Positions 27,936 through 39,211 of a stretch of DNA of 64,000 nucleotides are shown piece after piece. The DNA comes from Corynebacterium singulare. GTDB lineage: Bacteria > Actinomycetota > Actinomycetes > Mycobacteriales > Mycobacteriaceae. The translations under genes and the position numbers were made by a program. How positions within the stretch are numbered: position 1 is the stretch's first letter; the number at the start of each line of letters is the position of its first letter. The notes under the pieces are model-generated. The model had not been told where the DNA came from. It did not search any database and saw only the letters and a program-made list of their open reading frames with translations. Location: contig NZ_CP010827.1 of assembly GCF_000833575.1 (NCBI RefSeq), forward strand, positions 1,847,993-1,911,992, written 5' to 3'.

Positions 27936-29356
27936 TCTTCCTCCGAGTCGACGCTGTCCAGGTAGTCCTCCCAGGCCAGGGAATCCACGGGGTCAGCCGG
28001 CTGCAGGTCCTTATCATCCGTAGCAAAAGACCGGGCAATCCCCGGGCCTGTCGCGCTGGTTTCAAAACGTACGCTGACCACCCCATGCCCCGTGCCTTGA
28101 ATCCAGCCATGCCCGAAATCGGGATGGTACACATCCTGAGTAGCGTGCCAGCGGCGCGCCGGGTCCGTCCCCGCTGTTCCCAGCTCTCCCGACTCCGGCC
28201 CCAATCCTGTCCCAGACTCGGGCTCACCGGGAGCATGATCGCTCACGCCGGTTTCATAATCCGTATCTGGGGCTGACCGAACGACCTCGCGGTCCAACTC
28301 GGGGAAGAGCACATCTTGACGGGCGGTTTCCAGTCCCGAATAGCTCACGCCCACGAGTCGAATGGGCCCTAGCTCGTCAGGATAGCGCGCCAGGCTCAAC
28401 GCCTTGGCTTTGAGAATGTCAAGATCATCGGTGGCATACGGCAAAGTAGCTGAGCGCGACTCGATGTGAAAATCCGCCATCCGTAACTTCACCGTCACTG
28501 TGCGCGCGCCGCGCCCATCCTTGAGCAGCCTGCGGTGCGCGCCCTCCGCCGCGCGGGTCAGCGCCGCATCCACCTCTGCCACTGTGCGCAAATCCGTGGG
28601 ATAGGTGAACTCAGTGGAAATCTGCTTCGCAATCGCTCGCGGCGCCACCGGCCTATCATCAATGCCCTGCGCCAGCTGCCACAACTGCACGCCCACCACG
28701 CCACCGAGGGAAATTTCCACCTCCTTGCGGCTCATCGCCGCCAGCTGCCCAATCGTGTCCACCCCAATTGCCGCGAGCTTCTGCTGCGTCACCGGTCCCG
28801 CTCCCCACAATTTCCCTACTGGCAACGGGTGAAGAAGCTCATCAAAGCGGTCGTGCGGCACAACGAAGGTGCCATCGGGCTTGGCCTCCCCGGACGCAAT
28901 CTTCGCCGCCTGCTTGCCCGCCCCAGCACCGATTGAACTGGGCAGACCAGTCTCCTCACGGATGACGCGGCGAAGGTTCTCGGACCATTCAAGGACGTCG
29001 GTGGGGGTGGCGTCGACAAGCGCAGCCGGCTCCAGGAAGGCCTCATCAATGGACAACTGCTCAATGAGCCCCGCATGCTCAGCAATGATGCCGAAGACCC
29101 GGCGCGAGGCCACCGAATACACCGCCCGGCGCGGCTGCACCACCACGGCCTGATAACCAACAAGCTGCTGCGCGCGGAACATCGGCATAGCCGAGTGCGC
29201 ACCGTACTTGCGGGCTTCGTACGAAGCCCCCGCCACCACGCCGCGCCCACCGGCCCCGCCCACCAGCACGGGTCGACCCTTCAGCGTGGGCCGGGTCAGT
29301 TGCTCCACGGAGGCGAAGAATGCATCCATGTCAATGTGAAGGACCCAGCGTTGCAT
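27932..29356 (-). CDS. dinB: DNA polymerase IV DinB
   Basis: A Y-family translesion polymerase of 474 residues. Visible motifs: LHIDMDAFFASVEQ with the first metal Asp, YEARKYGAHSAMP, the catalytic LSIDEAFLEP, and a helix-hairpin-helix region LWGAGPVTQQKLAAIGVDTIGQLA. The little-finger domain ends near residue 345. A further 110 residues follow, with an acidic linker and a small domain (DVYHPDFGHGWIQGTGHGVVSVRFE) seen in actinobacterial DinB proteins. No clear beta-clamp motif could be assigned by eye. I chose ATG 29356 so that the LHIDMDAFF block sits at the N-terminus. Confidence 0.93.
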   Translation of the reverse strand: MQRWVLHIDMDAFFASVEQLTRPTLKGRPVLVGGAGGRGVVAGASYEARKYGAHSAMPMFRAQQLVGYQAVVVQPRRAVYSVASRRVFGIIAEHAGLIEQLSIDEAFLEPAALVDATPTDVLEWSENLRRVIREETGLPSSIGAGAGKQAAKIASGEAKPDGTFVVPHDRFDELLHPLPVGKLWGAGPVTQQKLAAIGVDTIGQLAAMSRKEVEISLGGVVGVQLWQLAQGIDDRPVAPRAIAKQISTEFTYPTDLRTVAEVDAALTRAAEGAHRRLLKDGRGARTVTVKLRMADFHIESRSATLPYATDDLDILKAKALSLARYPDELGPIRLVGVSYSGLETARQDVLFPELDREVVRSAPDTDYETGVSDHAPGEPESGTGLGPESGELGTAGTDPARRWHATQDVYHPDFGHGWIQGTGHGVVSVRFETSATGPGIARSFATDDKDLQPADPVDSLAWEDYLDSVDSEED

Positions 29357-29467
29357 GCGCCCCAGTCTAAACCCCGCCTCGGCGTTACCTATCATTTCGT
29401 TTTCCTTAAGGCAACCACCACACGACGTTTCCCTTTCGTTTACTTTCGTACTCTAACTTTCCCTAAT

Positions 29468-30460
<993 letters not shown>

Positions 30461-30493
30461 CCCCATCAGATTTTCTACCTCTAAGGATTCTCC

Positions 30494-31570
30494 ATGGTCT
30501 ACAAGAAACTCTCTCTCGCCCTAGCCGCCACTGCGGCGTCCGCTCTGGCCTTGACTGGCTGCGGTTCCGTTGACTCCGCCGAGTCCACCGATGCCTCCAC
30601 CGACACCACCGGTTCCGAGGCATCCTCCGCTGAAGCTTGGGAGGCTCCAGAAGGCCTGTCCGGCGACCTGGACTACTACTCTGCAAACCCGCAGGGGCTT
30701 ACCGACGCCCTCGTCGAAGCCTTCGAAGAGAAGACCGACGTCACCGTCAACGTCTTCGCTGACACCACCGGCAAGATCACCGCGAAGCTCAAGGCCGAGG
30801 AAGCTAACCCGCAGGCAGACGTGGTGTACCTGGCTTCCTGGTCCGCTGCATCCAAGCAGGACAAGGCTGGCGCTCTAGAGGAGTACACCCCGGAGGGCGC
30901 AGACAAGATCACTCCAAGTTGGGTTTCCAAGAACGGCACGTTCACCGGCCGCGACGGCTCGGCATTGGCCCTGGTAACCAACACCAACGTTGTTGACTCG
31001 GTCCCGCAAGACTGGGAGGACCTCGCTGACGAAAAGTACAAGGACCAGGTCATCATGCCGGATCCGCGTGAGTCCGGTACCGCCGCTGACCTCATCGCCG
31101 CCATGGTGTCCCAGTGGGGTGAGGACAAGACTTGGGAGCTCTTTGACAAGCTCTTCGACAACGGCATGATTGTCCAGGGCGCAAATGGCCCTGCTCTCGA
31201 CCAGGTCACCTCCGGCTCTCGCGGCATCGTCATGGGAGGCGTGGACTACTCCGCCTACTCCGCTAAGTCCAAGGGCGAGCCGCTGGAGGTCGTCATCCCC
31301 TCCTCCGGCACCACCGTAACCCCGCGTCCGGTCATGATTCTCAAAACCACCGACAACAAGGAGGCCGCCGAAGCCTTCGTCGACTTCCTTTTCTCTGACG
31401 AGGCCCAGGAGATTTCCGCCTCCAAGAACATGATCCCGGCCAACACCGAAATCACCCCGAAGAACGGCCCGAAGCTGGATGAGATCACGACCCTGAACGA
31501 GGATCTCGACACCGTTGTGTCCACCTCTAAGGACGTCAAGGAAAAGTTTGCCCAGCGCTACCTGAAGTAG
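30494..31570 (+). CDS. ABC importer substrate-binding lipoprotein, AfuA/FbpA class
   Basis: A 358-residue lipoprotein with lipobox LTGC (Cys 23) and a Ser/Thr-rich linker to about residue 50. The binding fold matches the cluster that includes FbpA, AfuA and the aminoethylphosphonate-binding proteins (YYSANPQGLTDALVEAFEEKTDVTVNVF, KLKAEEANPQADVVYLAS, PDPRESGTAADLIAAM). The tandem tyrosine pair used by FbpA for ferric iron is not seen where expected (VMGGVDYSAYSAKSKGE), so iron is not assured. AfuA of Actinobacillus, long called an iron protein, was shown to bind sugar phosphates. The neighbouring phosphoesterase makes an organophosphate or phosphonate ligand a fair guess. Confidence 0.85.
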   Translation: MVYKKLSLALAATAASALALTGCGSVDSAESTDASTDTTGSEASSAEAWEAPEGLSGDLDYYSANPQGLTDALVEAFEEKTDVTVNVFADTTGKITAKLKAEEANPQADVVYLASWSAASKQDKAGALEEYTPEGADKITPSWVSKNGTFTGRDGSALALVTNTNVVDSVPQDWEDLADEKYKDQVIMPDPRESGTAADLIAAMVSQWGEDKTWELFDKLFDNGMIVQGANGPALDQVTSGSRGIVMGGVDYSAYSAKSKGEPLEVVIPSSGTTVTPRPVMILKTTDNKEAAEAFVDFLFSDEAQEISASKNMIPANTEITPKNGPKLDEITTLNEDLDTVVSTSKDVKEKFAQRYLK

Positions 31571-31604
31571 CCCCTGCTTTCTTACCACGGAGTAACCCCA
31601 TCTC

Positions 31605-33266
31605 ATGAGCACCACGACACGCACCCCGCAGCGCATTCTCGGTATTTATGCAGTACTCATCGTCCTGCTTGTGCTCGTCGCCGCACCGCTGGTCTCGGTG
31701 CTCATCAGTGCCGTGGTGGGCTACCGCGATGAGCCGTCCTCGCTCCACAAGATTGTGGAGCCAGGCATGGGAGAGGTGTTGCTCAACACGGTCATCCTCT
31801 CCTTGCTCGTGGTGGTCTTTTCTACCTTGTTTGCCGCACCCCTCGCGTTTCTGCGTGCATGGACACCTTTTTCTAAGGCGAACTGGATAGAAATCGCCAT
31901 CATGATTCCGTTTATGACCCCGCCTTTTGCCGCAGCGATGGCCTGGATGGACTTCACCCGCCGCGGTGGAGTCGCCGAAATGCTCCTCGGGCATACCCTG
32001 GGCAAGCTCGCTCACGATGCCATTTACTCCGTGCCCGGCATGGCCTTCATTATGGCCTGCGAACTTTTCCCGTTCCTCTACCTCATTCTCCGCAACTGCC
32101 TGACCTCCATTCCTGCTTCGTCTCTGGAAATGGCGCAGGTGGCAGGCGCCAGCCGCTGGCAGCAGTTAAGCCGTATCATCATGCCGGCGGTGGTAGGCCC
32201 CTATTCGCTTGGCGCGCTGATTGTCTTCATCAAGGCCGCCGGCGAGTTCGGCACCCCAGTTACCTTGGGCTACGCTATCGGCTTCAAGGTGCTGGTCTCT
32301 TCCATCTACCAGGATGTCACCATTGACCCGCTCAGCTTTTCCGACGCTGCGGCTTCATCGTCAGTACTTTTCGCTCTAGGAGTGGCCGCATGGGCATTTC
32401 AGCAGTGGGTCTCGCGCCGCGACCTGACCGGTGGCGGCCGGGTGTCCCGCCAGGTGTCACTGCGTGTTGGCGCAGTGGGTAAGTCCATTGGTGGTCTGGT
32501 GACCTTCCTTATCTTCGCTTGCTCGGTACTTATCCCGTACATCTCCATCACCCTGGCTGCGATGACTATCCTGCGCTCTGCACCGCCCACACCGCAGAAC
32601 CTCACCTTTGACTACTTTGCCATCGTTCTCCAGATGCCGTCTGCCCAGGAGGCGCTCCTGCGCTCTATTGCCCTCGGTGCGGTCGGGGCTACGACGGCCG
32701 TCGTCCTCGGCATTGCAGTCACGCTGCTCACTCAGCACACCAAGCGCCTCAGCGCCCGTGTCGCCGACTTCCTCGCCGTGGCTCCCGATACCGTTCCCGG
32801 CATAGTTCTCGCCATTGGCTTCATTCTCCTGTGGAACGCCCCGTGGCTGCCGTGGTCTCCGTATGGCACCATGGGCATCCTCGTCTTGGCCTTCACCGTG
32901 CTCTTCTTGCCGATGGCCGTGCAGAACATCAAGACCTCCGCCAGCGCAGTCTCTCCCACTGTGTACGAAGCCGCCGCAGTTTCAGGGGCAACAGCTTCCC
33001 ACACGCTGCGCAGCATCACGCTCCCACTGCTCGCTCCCGGTATCTTCGCCGGATGGTTATTGGCGTTCTTCGTTGGTTTCCGGGAGCTTGTGATGTCGTC
33101 GCTTATCCGCCCGAGTCAGCTGAACCTCCTGGCACCGTGGATTATGAATCAGTTCGATCAAGGCCACCGCGCCGAGGCCATGGCAATGACCCTCATCGGT
33201 GTGGGCACCTCCACCGTGGTGCTCGTCCTCATCACGTGGTGGCAGGGGCGCAAAACTAGTGTCTAG
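31605..33266 (+). CDS. ABC importer permease, fused two-domain FbpB/AfuB type
   Basis: A 553-residue permease with about twelve membrane segments in two repeats. Each repeat holds an EAA loop that contacts the ATPase: EMAQVAGASRWQQLSRIIMP (about residues 178-198) and YEAAAVSGATASHTLRSITLP (about 455-475). The fused form replaces a dimer of separate permeases, as in FbpB. It follows the binding protein by 34 bp, and its last codons overlap the phosphoesterase start by 8 bp. Confidence 0.9.
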   Translation: MSTTTRTPQRILGIYAVLIVLLVLVAAPLVSVLISAVVGYRDEPSSLHKIVEPGMGEVLLNTVILSLLVVVFSTLFAAPLAFLRAWTPFSKANWIEIAIMIPFMTPPFAAAMAWMDFTRRGGVAEMLLGHTLGKLAHDAIYSVPGMAFIMACELFPFLYLILRNCLTSIPASSLEMAQVAGASRWQQLSRIIMPAVVGPYSLGALIVFIKAAGEFGTPVTLGYAIGFKVLVSSIYQDVTIDPLSFSDAAASSSVLFALGVAAWAFQQWVSRRDLTGGGRVSRQVSLRVGAVGKSIGGLVTFLIFACSVLIPYISITLAAMTILRSAPPTPQNLTFDYFAIVLQMPSAQEALLRSIALGAVGATTAVVLGIAVTLLTQHTKRLSARVADFLAVAPDTVPGIVLAIGFILLWNAPWLPWSPYGTMGILVLAFTVLFLPMAVQNIKTSASAVSPTVYEAAAVSGATASHTLRSITLPLLAPGIFAGWLLAFFVGFRELVMSSLIRPSQLNLLAPWIMNQFDQGHRAEAMAMTLIGVGTSTVVLVLITWWQGRKTSV

Positions 33267-33864
33267 CATTCTCATTTTTGCGGATCTCCACCTAGGCAAG
33301 CCCGGCGCGCCCGGCTTGCACTGGGCGCTGGACATGCTGGAGAACGCTACCGCGGACGCCTGCGTGTGCCTCGGTGACATCATCGACCGCGATGCCGACC
33401 CCGCAACCTACGTGCCCCAATCCTATGAGGTGTTGAGCCGCGCCGGCGAGCGCTTCAACGAGGTCCATTTCATTTCTGGCAACCACGATGTCCACCACGA
33501 GCTCACCTTCCCAGCGGCCGTCATGGTCCACCCAACTGAGGTGCATTCCTTCACCTGTGCTGGCGCTACCGTTGTTACGGCTGCAGTTGCTTCCGATCCG
33601 GATCCACGCATGCTCACTTTCCCGGCGCGCCAGCATCACGGCCCGCACCTCGGTCTTCTGCACTCGTCCGTGTCCGGTGAGTTTTCCAAGGGCTTGTGTC
33701 TGCCTATTACTCCTCAAGAACTGGAGGCGTGTGGATACGATGCCTGGGTTCTGGGGCACGTCCACTCCCCTCAAGTGCTCAACGAGGAACCGTTCATCGG
33801 CTGGGTCGGCATGGGTAGCGCTGTGCTTTACGACGTCCCCACTGCCACCCTCACCCGCCTGTAG
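33259..33864 (+). CDS. Metallophosphoesterase (calcineurin-like)
   Basis: A cytosolic two-metal phosphoesterase of 201 residues. All family blocks are present: FADLHLGK (D-x-H), GDIIDRD (GD-x-x-D), SGNHDVHH (GNHD), LLHSS and LGHVHSP (GH-x-H). The start is GTG 33259, inside the last codons of the permease (8-bp overlap), so it is translated with the importer. The family hydrolyses phosphomonoesters or diesters; the coupling suggests it acts on what the importer brings in, which is inference. It is shorter than repair nucleases such as SbcD and has no partner ATPase. Confidence 0.88.
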   Translation: MSSILIFADLHLGKPGAPGLHWALDMLENATADACVCLGDIIDRDADPATYVPQSYEVLSRAGERFNEVHFISGNHDVHHELTFPAAVMVHPTEVHSFTCAGATVVTAAVASDPDPRMLTFPARQHHGPHLGLLHSSVSGEFSKGLCLPITPQELEACGYDAWVLGHVHSPQVLNEEPFIGWVGMGSAVLYDVPTATLTRL

Positions 33865-33970
33865 CTTCTCCACCTGCACTAACACGCTCAGGAGAGAACT
33901 AGCTCTCACTTGTCCTTCGCGTGATCGATCTCTCACCATTCGGCATTTCCACTAGACCCCAGCCCCCACA

Positions 33971-33993
33971 TGCATGCATCATGTATGCATGCA
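33971..33993. promoter_or_regulatory. 23-bp palindrome over the GntR gene start
   Basis: TGCATGCAT (33971-33979) and ATGCATGCA (33985-33993) form a perfect 9-bp inverted repeat with a 5-base centre (CATGT). It covers the chosen ATG at 33989 and the other two in-frame ATG codons nearby (33974, 33981 region). A dimeric FadR/FCD-type GntR protein would bind such a site, so autorepression is likely. Confidence 0.65.
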
Positions 33994-34630
33994 GAAAGAC
34001 AGGGTGCCCGCCGCGGAACGGGCTTATGACCACCTCAAGCGCCGCATCATTGATGACGAGGTCGACGACTCGGAGATGCTTTCTGAAGCCGCCCTCGCCG
34101 CCGAACTAGGAATGAGCCGCACTCCGGTGCGTGAAGCCTTCCTCCGCCTAGAGGTCGAAGGTTTTCTGAAGCTCTACCCCAAACGCGGTGCGCTCGTGGT
34201 ACCGATTAGTCCCCGTGAAATTCGCGAGGTCTACGAGGCCCGCCTGCTTGTCGACGAGCACTCTGCCCGCCATATCTGCACCCTCTCTGCCGAGGAACGC
34301 GGTCTCATCGCCGATGTCCTCGACGCCATCATCGAGGAGCAGCATGCCGCGCTCGATCAGGACGACTTGCGCGCATACGCCCAGCTCGACGCCAAATTCC
34401 ACCAGACCATCATGGACAACGGCGGCAATCGCCTGCTGGCCAACTTGGGCCATACCCTGCGCGAGCGCCAGCAGCGTTTCACCGCGACGGCCGTGGGGCG
34501 CAGCGTGGAACGCGCCCGAGCGTTCGTAGCCCAACACGCCGTGCTTGCCGACGCCCTCCGCGCCGGCCACCTCGACACCTACCTCACCGAACTAGAATCC
34601 CACCTCAACTCTTCAAGGAAGCAACTGTGA
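33989..34630 (+). CDS. GntR-family regulator, FadR/FCD subfamily
   Basis: A 213-residue transcription factor. Residues 5-70 hold the winged helix (AYDHLKRRIIDDEV, LSEAALAAELGMSRTPVREAFLRLEVEGFLKLYPKRGALV). The rest is an FCD ligand domain with the metal-site residues in LDAKFHQTIMDNGGN and AQHAVLADALRAG (Asp and three His). FCD proteins commonly sense carboxylic or sugar acids. I chose ATG 33989; ATG 33974 would add five residues. Both lie within the 23-bp palindrome. The stop overlaps the MFS start by 4 bp. Confidence 0.88.
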   Translation: MQKDRVPAAERAYDHLKRRIIDDEVDDSEMLSEAALAAELGMSRTPVREAFLRLEVEGFLKLYPKRGALVVPISPREIREVYEARLLVDEHSARHICTLSAEERGLIADVLDAIIEEQHAALDQDDLRAYAQLDAKFHQTIMDNGGNRLLANLGHTLRERQQRFTATAVGRSVERARAFVAQHAVLADALRAGHLDTYLTELESHLNSSRKQL

Positions 34631-35937
34631 CTGTCTCCGCACATTCGCACCCAGATGTCGACGCACCGGACGCCGACTCGGACCAACCTACTGCCCCTGT
34701 CCAGTCCCCCGTACCCCTACATTCGCATGCCTGGTTTCCCGTCGCTGGCTCCATGGTGGCCGTGGCATGGGGCGGCAACGAGTTCACGCCCCTGCTGGTG
34801 ATGTACCGCGAGGCCTCGCACTTCTCCCAGGTCACGGTCAATGGTCTGCTCGCGGCATACGTCATCGGTATTATTCCAGCATTGCTCATCGGCGGTCCGC
34901 TCTCTGACCTCATCGGCCGCCGTCCGATGTTGCTTCCAGCTGCCCCGCTCTCCCTCGCCGGTTCTTTCCTACTTTCCATCGCTCCCGAGGAGCCCCTCAT
35001 CATCGCTCTGGGCCGAGTCCTGTGCGGCATGGCCTTGGGCTTAGTCATGGCGGTCGGTTCCACATGGATTACCGAACTCATTACCCGCGCCGGCGGTGAT
35101 CCTGCCTCCGGTGCGCGCAAGGCGTCATTGTGCCTGACCGCAGGATTCCTTGTTGGTGCTGGCATTGCCTCGGTTCTGGCGCAGTGGGGTCCTTGGCCAA
35201 CGCACACCGCCTATATCCTGCACATGCTCCTCACCGTGGTCACCGCCATCTGGATTCTCCATACCCCGGAGACCCGTCAGCCCAGCCACGGCACGGTCAA
35301 AACCACCATTCTGGATCTCACTGTTCGCGAGATGCTCGAGATGCTCCACGTGCCCACCGCCGCCCACAAGCGCTTCGTTCGCGTTGTCATCCCGGTAGCT
35401 CCGTGGGTCTTCGGCTGCGCTGGCGCTGCCTATGCCCTGCTTCCACAGCTGCTTTCGGACTCAGCTGGTGGCGCGCCTATTGCCTTCTCCGGCCTCATGA
35501 CCGTCATCACCTTGGGCTGCGGCGTAGGCGTACAAATGCTAGGCAGTCTCGTGGATACCCATAAATCCGCTCGAGCCTCAGCCATCGCCATGGGCGTGAT
35601 CACTATTGGTGCTATTCTTGGCGCCCTTGCTGCCCACTCGCTCTCCTTGCCGCTCGGCATCGCGGCGGCCGCGACCATGGGCGCTGGTTATGGCTTGGCT
35701 CTCGTCGCCGGCCTCTCCGAGGTACAGCGCATTGCAGGTGAGCGCGAGCTCGCCGGCCTGACCGCCGTGTACTATTCCATCTCCTACACCGGCTTTTTCA
35801 TCCCCATGGCCTTCAGCGCCCTAGCTCCCTACATCGGGTTCACCAACCTATTCATCATCGGCAGCGCTCTCGCCCTAGTGTGCTTGGTCAATGTCATCCT
35901 GGCCTGGCGCGCGCACCTGCCAGGTGCTCGACGCTAA
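34627..35937 (+). CDS. MFS transporter
   Basis: A 436-residue major facilitator with about twelve membrane segments. The motif A loop after helix 2 is GGPLSDLIGRRPML. The N-terminal 40 residues are polar, His/Asp/Pro-rich and unusually long. The start is GTG 34627, overlapping the GntR stop (GTGA), so regulator and transporter are coupled. The substrate is likely the GntR ligand, or a toxic compound exported on demand; sequence alone does not decide. A strong terminator follows. Confidence 0.88.
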   Translation: MTVSAHSHPDVDAPDADSDQPTAPVQSPVPLHSHAWFPVAGSMVAVAWGGNEFTPLLVMYREASHFSQVTVNGLLAAYVIGIIPALLIGGPLSDLIGRRPMLLPAAPLSLAGSFLLSIAPEEPLIIALGRVLCGMALGLVMAVGSTWITELITRAGGDPASGARKASLCLTAGFLVGAGIASVLAQWGPWPTHTAYILHMLLTVVTAIWILHTPETRQPSHGTVKTTILDLTVREMLEMLHVPTAAHKRFVRVVIPVAPWVFGCAGAAYALLPQLLSDSAGGAPIAFSGLMTVITLGCGVGVQMLGSLVDTHKSARASAIAMGVITIGAILGALAAHSLSLPLGIAAAATMGAGYGLALVAGLSEVQRIAGERELAGLTAVYYSISYTGFFIPMAFSALAPYIGFTNLFIIGSALALVCLVNVILAWRAHLPGARR

Positions 35938-35950
35938 CTCCGCACAGCAC

Positions 35951-35986
35951 AAAGCTCCACTCTCCCCTTCCGGGAGGTGGAGCTTT
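35951..35986. terminator. Bidirectional intrinsic terminator
   Basis: AAAGCTCCAC (35951-35960) pairs with GTGGAGCTTT (35977-35986), extended inward by CTCCC/GGGAG with one bulged T and a short loop. The A and T runs at the ends give U tracts in both directions, serving the MFS gene and the convergent ileS. Confidence 0.88.
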
Positions 35987-36004
35987 TGTCTGCTTGTGAT
36001 GGCT

Positions 36005-39000
36005 TTAGGCCTTGGCCGCCGTAGCGGTAACGCCCTTGAGAACGTCATGAACGGCCTGGCCAGCATCGGCAGTCAGTTCCTCCACAGTCACGGTGAAGTC
36101 CGTAGCGAGAACCTCCGCCGCGATGTGCTCGCGGTGACGCTGTGCCCACTCTTCCTTGTCTGCCGGAACCGAAAGAACCACCGAGATGCGGTCGGTGACC
36201 ACGAAGTCCTCGGCCTTACGGGCATCCTGCAAGCCACGGATGACGTCAGCGGCCCAGCCCTCCGCCTCGAGTTCTTCGGTAACTTCGGTGTCCAGCACGA
36301 CCAAACCGTCCACGCCGTCCACGCGCGCCGTAGACTCCGGGTTGGCGGCTTGGAGGCGCTCGGTGTACTCCTCCGGCGACAGACGAATATCGCCATCGAC
36401 GACGACCTCGTCGCCCTCACGCTCATAATTGCCCGCCTTGAGGTTCTTGATGGCGCGCTGCACATCCTTGCCTAGGCGCGGGCCCGCAACCTTGGCGTTA
36501 CAAACAACCTCGAAGGTGCCGACCTCATCAACATCATCAGTGAGCACGACGTCCTTAACGTTGACCTCATCGCGGATGATGTCCTTGAAGTCAGCCAAGC
36601 GAGCTGACTCCGGCATCGCCACCGTCAGCTTGGGCAACGGAAGACGGTTGCGCAGCTTGTTGGACTTGCGCACCGACGACGCTGCCGATGCCACCGCGCG
36701 GGTAGCGTCCATGGCAGCTACGAGAGCGTCGTCAGCCGGGTAGTCCTCCGCCTTCGGGTAGGACGCCAAGTGCACGGAACGCTCACCGGTCAGACCGCGG
36801 TAGATCACCTCAGCCACGTGCGGCAGCAGTGGCGCCACCACGCGGGTGACGGTCTCCAGCACCGTATAGAGAGTGTTGAAAGCCTCTTCATGGGTCTCCT
36901 CACCCTCCCAGAAACGATCACGGGAACGGCGCACGTACCAGTTAGTCAGCGCGTCAGCGAAGAGACGGACTTCCTCCGTGGCCGAGGCAATGTCGGTATT
37001 GGCCAGTGCGTCATTGGTGTTCTTCACCAAGTCATGCGTCTTGGCCAAGATGTAGCGATCGAGCACATTGGTTGAACTGACATCGAACGTCGCCTCCTGG
37101 GAGGCATAGAGCTGCAGGAAGGTGTAGGCGTTCCAGATCGGCAGGATAGCCTGGCGCACGCCTTCGCGAATGCCTTGCTCGGTCACGATGAGGTTACCGC
37201 CGCGCAGAATCGGCGAGGACATGAGGAACCAGCGCATCGCGTCCGAACCATCGCGGTCAAAGACCTCGTTGACGTTCGGATAGTTGCCCTTCGACTTCGA
37301 CATCTTCAGGCCGTCATTACCCAGCACAATGCCGTGCGCAACAACCTTCTTGTACGCGGGGCGGTCAAACAACGCCGTCGACAGCGCATGCATGACGTAG
37401 AACCAACCACGGGTTTGACCGGAATACTCCACGATGAAATCCGACGGCGAGTGGGTCTCAAACCACTCCTTGTTCTCAAACGGGTAATGCTTCTGTGCAA
37501 ACGGCATGGAGCCAGACTCAAACCAGCAGTCCAACACGTCTGGCACGCGGCGCATCATGGACTTGCCCGTCGGATCATCCGGGTTCGGGCGAGTCAGCTC
37601 ATCAATGTGCGGGCGGTGCAAACTCGTCGGGCGCACACCGAAATCACGCTCCAGCTCATCCAGCGAGCCGTAGACATCCACGCGGGGGTACTCCGGGTTA
37701 TCGGAGATCCACGCCGGAATCGGAGCACCCCAGTAGCGCGTGCGGGAGATGTTCCAATCACGGGCGCCTTCCAGCCACTTACCAAACTGACCATCGCGGA
37801 TGTGCTCCGGAAGCCACTCAATCTCATTGTGGTTGAGCTCCACCATGCGGTCACGGAACTCCGTCACCTTCACGAACCAGGCCGGCAGCGCCATGTAGAT
37901 CAGCGGCTCGCCCGAACGCCACGAGTGCGGGTAGGAGTGCTCGATGGTCACATGGCGCACCACGCGGCCAGCAGCCTTAAGGTCCTTGATGATGGCCTTG
38001 TTCGCATCGAAGACCAGCTGGCCCTCGTACGGCGGCACTTGAGAGGTGAACTTGCCATCCTCATCGACTGGGATGACCAGACCCACGCCATACTTCTGGC
38101 ACGTCAGCATATCGTCCTCACCGAAGGCCGGAGCCTGGTGGACCACACCGGTACCGTCCTCCGTGGTGACGTAGTCCGCAAGAAGCAACTGGTAAGCGTT
38201 TTCTACGTCCGGGAAGAAATCAAAAATCGGCTGGTATTGGAAGCCCTCCAGCTCAGCACCGGTGAAGGTCTTAAGGATCTCAGCTTCACCAAGCTCCTTA
38301 GCCAACGTGCCCACCAGAGCTTCTGCCATGATGAACGTACGGCCAGCAAAGTCGCCCTCAGTAGCCTTGAACAGGACGTAGGTGACCTCTGGGTGAACTG
38401 CCAAAGCCAGGTTCGACGGCAAGGTCCAGGGAGTGGTGGTCCAGGCGAGGAAGGAGGCGTCGACAAGCTCGGCGTTATCCGTCAACGTCTTCTCCGCAGC
38501 ACTGCCCTCGCGTGCGCCCGCCACCGGGAACGTCACGGTCAGGGTCGGGTCCTGGCGCATCTTGTACGAGTCATCCAGGCGCGTCTCCTGGTTCGACAGC
38601 GACGTGTGTTCAGCCCAGGAATACGGCAGAACCCTAAAGCCCTGGTAAATCAGGCCCTTGTCGTAGAGCTCCTTGAAAGCCCACATGACAGACTCCATGT
38701 AGTCCAGGTCCATGGTTTTATAGCCGTTTTCGAAATCCACCCAGCGGGCCTGGCGGTTGACGTACTCTTCCCACTCATCGGTGTATTCAAGGACGGACTT
38801 GGCGCAGTACTCGTTGAACTTCTCCAGACCCATCTCCTCGATCTGGGCCTTGTCGGTGATGCCGAGCTGCTTTTCTGCCTCTAGTTCCGCAGGCAGACCG
38901 TGCGTATCCCATCCGAAAACACGCGGCACATGGTTACCGGCCATGGTGCGGTAACGCGGGACAATGTCCTTGACGTAGCCAGTGAGCAGGTGGCCGTAGT

Positions 39001-39211
39001 GCGGCAGGCCGTTAGCAAACGGCGGGCCGTCGTAGAAGACGTACTCCGGGCAGCCTTCCGTCTGTTGGAGGCTGGCCTGGAAGGTGTCGTCCTGCTTCCA
39101 GTACTTCTGCACGATCTCTTCCATGACCGGGAACTTGCTCGTTCCACCGGTCATGTCAACCTTGGGGTATACGCTGCCGACCTGGCCGGCCTGTGTTTCT
39201 TCTGCGCTCAT
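36005..39211 (-). CDS. ileS: Isoleucyl-tRNA synthetase IleRS
   Basis: Charges tRNA-Ile. The 1068-residue class I enzyme has the HIGH-type motif in [15 protein letters not shown] and the KMSKS motif in [15 protein letters not shown], with the editing domain between them (about 200-410, including [17 protein letters not shown]). The HYGH form and total length match the eukaryote-like IleRS type II, the class associated with natural mupirocin tolerance. Residues after 690 form the anticodon-binding region. I chose ATG 39211: GAAGGA lies 9 bases upstream, and the open frame further upstream runs through the T-box leader. Regulation is by that T-box. Confidence 0.96.
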   Translation of the reverse strand: MSAEETQAGQVGSVYPKVDMTGGTSKFPVMEEIVQKYWKQDDTFQASLQQTEGCPEYVFYDGPPFANGLPHYGHLLTGYVKDIVPRYRTMAGNHVPRVFGWDTHGLPAELEAEKQLGITDKAQIEEMGLEKFNEYCAKSVLEYTDEWEEYVNRQARWVDFENGYKTMDLDYMESVMWAFKELYDKGLIYQGFRVLPYSWAEHTSLSNQETRLDDSYKMRQDPTLTVTFPVAGAREGSAAEKTLTDNAELVDASFLAWTTTPWTLPSNLALAVHPEVTYVLFKATEGDFAGRTFIMAEALVGTLAKELGEAEILKTFTGAELEGFQYQPIFDFFPDVENAYQLLLADYVTTEDGTGVVHQAPAFGEDDMLTCQKYGVGLVIPVDEDGKFTSQVPPYEGQLVFDANKAIIKDLKAAGRVVRHVTIEHSYPHSWRSGEPLIYMALPAWFVKVTEFRDRMVELNHNEIEWLPEHIRDGQFGKWLEGARDWNISRTRYWGAPIPAWISDNPEYPRVDVYGSLDELERDFGVRPTSLHRPHIDELTRPNPDDPTGKSMMRRVPDVLDCWFESGSMPFAQKHYPFENKEWFETHSPSDFIVEYSGQTRGWFYVMHALSTALFDRPAYKKVVAHGIVLGNDGLKMSKSKGNYPNVNEVFDRDGSDAMRWFLMSSPILRGGNLIVTEQGIREGVRQAILPIWNAYTFLQLYASQEATFDVSSTNVLDRYILAKTHDLVKNTNDALANTDIASATEEVRLFADALTNWYVRRSRDRFWEGEETHEEAFNTLYTVLETVTRVVAPLLPHVAEVIYRGLTGERSVHLASYPKAEDYPADDALVAAMDATRAVASAASSVRKSNKLRNRLPLPKLTVAMPESARLADFKDIIRDEVNVKDVVLTDDVDEVGTFEVVCNAKVAGPRLGKDVQRAIKNLKAGNYEREGDEVVVDGDIRLSPEEYTERLQAANPESTARVDGVDGLVVLDTEVTEELEAEGWAADVIRGLQDARKAEDFVVTDRISVVLSVPADKEEWAQRHREHIAAEVLATDFTVTVEELTADAGQAVHDVLKGVTATAAKA

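Noticed and set aside
30494..33266. Calling the importer an iron(III) system
   Set aside because: The class is mixed, the FbpA tyrosine pair is not visible, and a phosphoesterase is coupled to it; left as substrate unknown.
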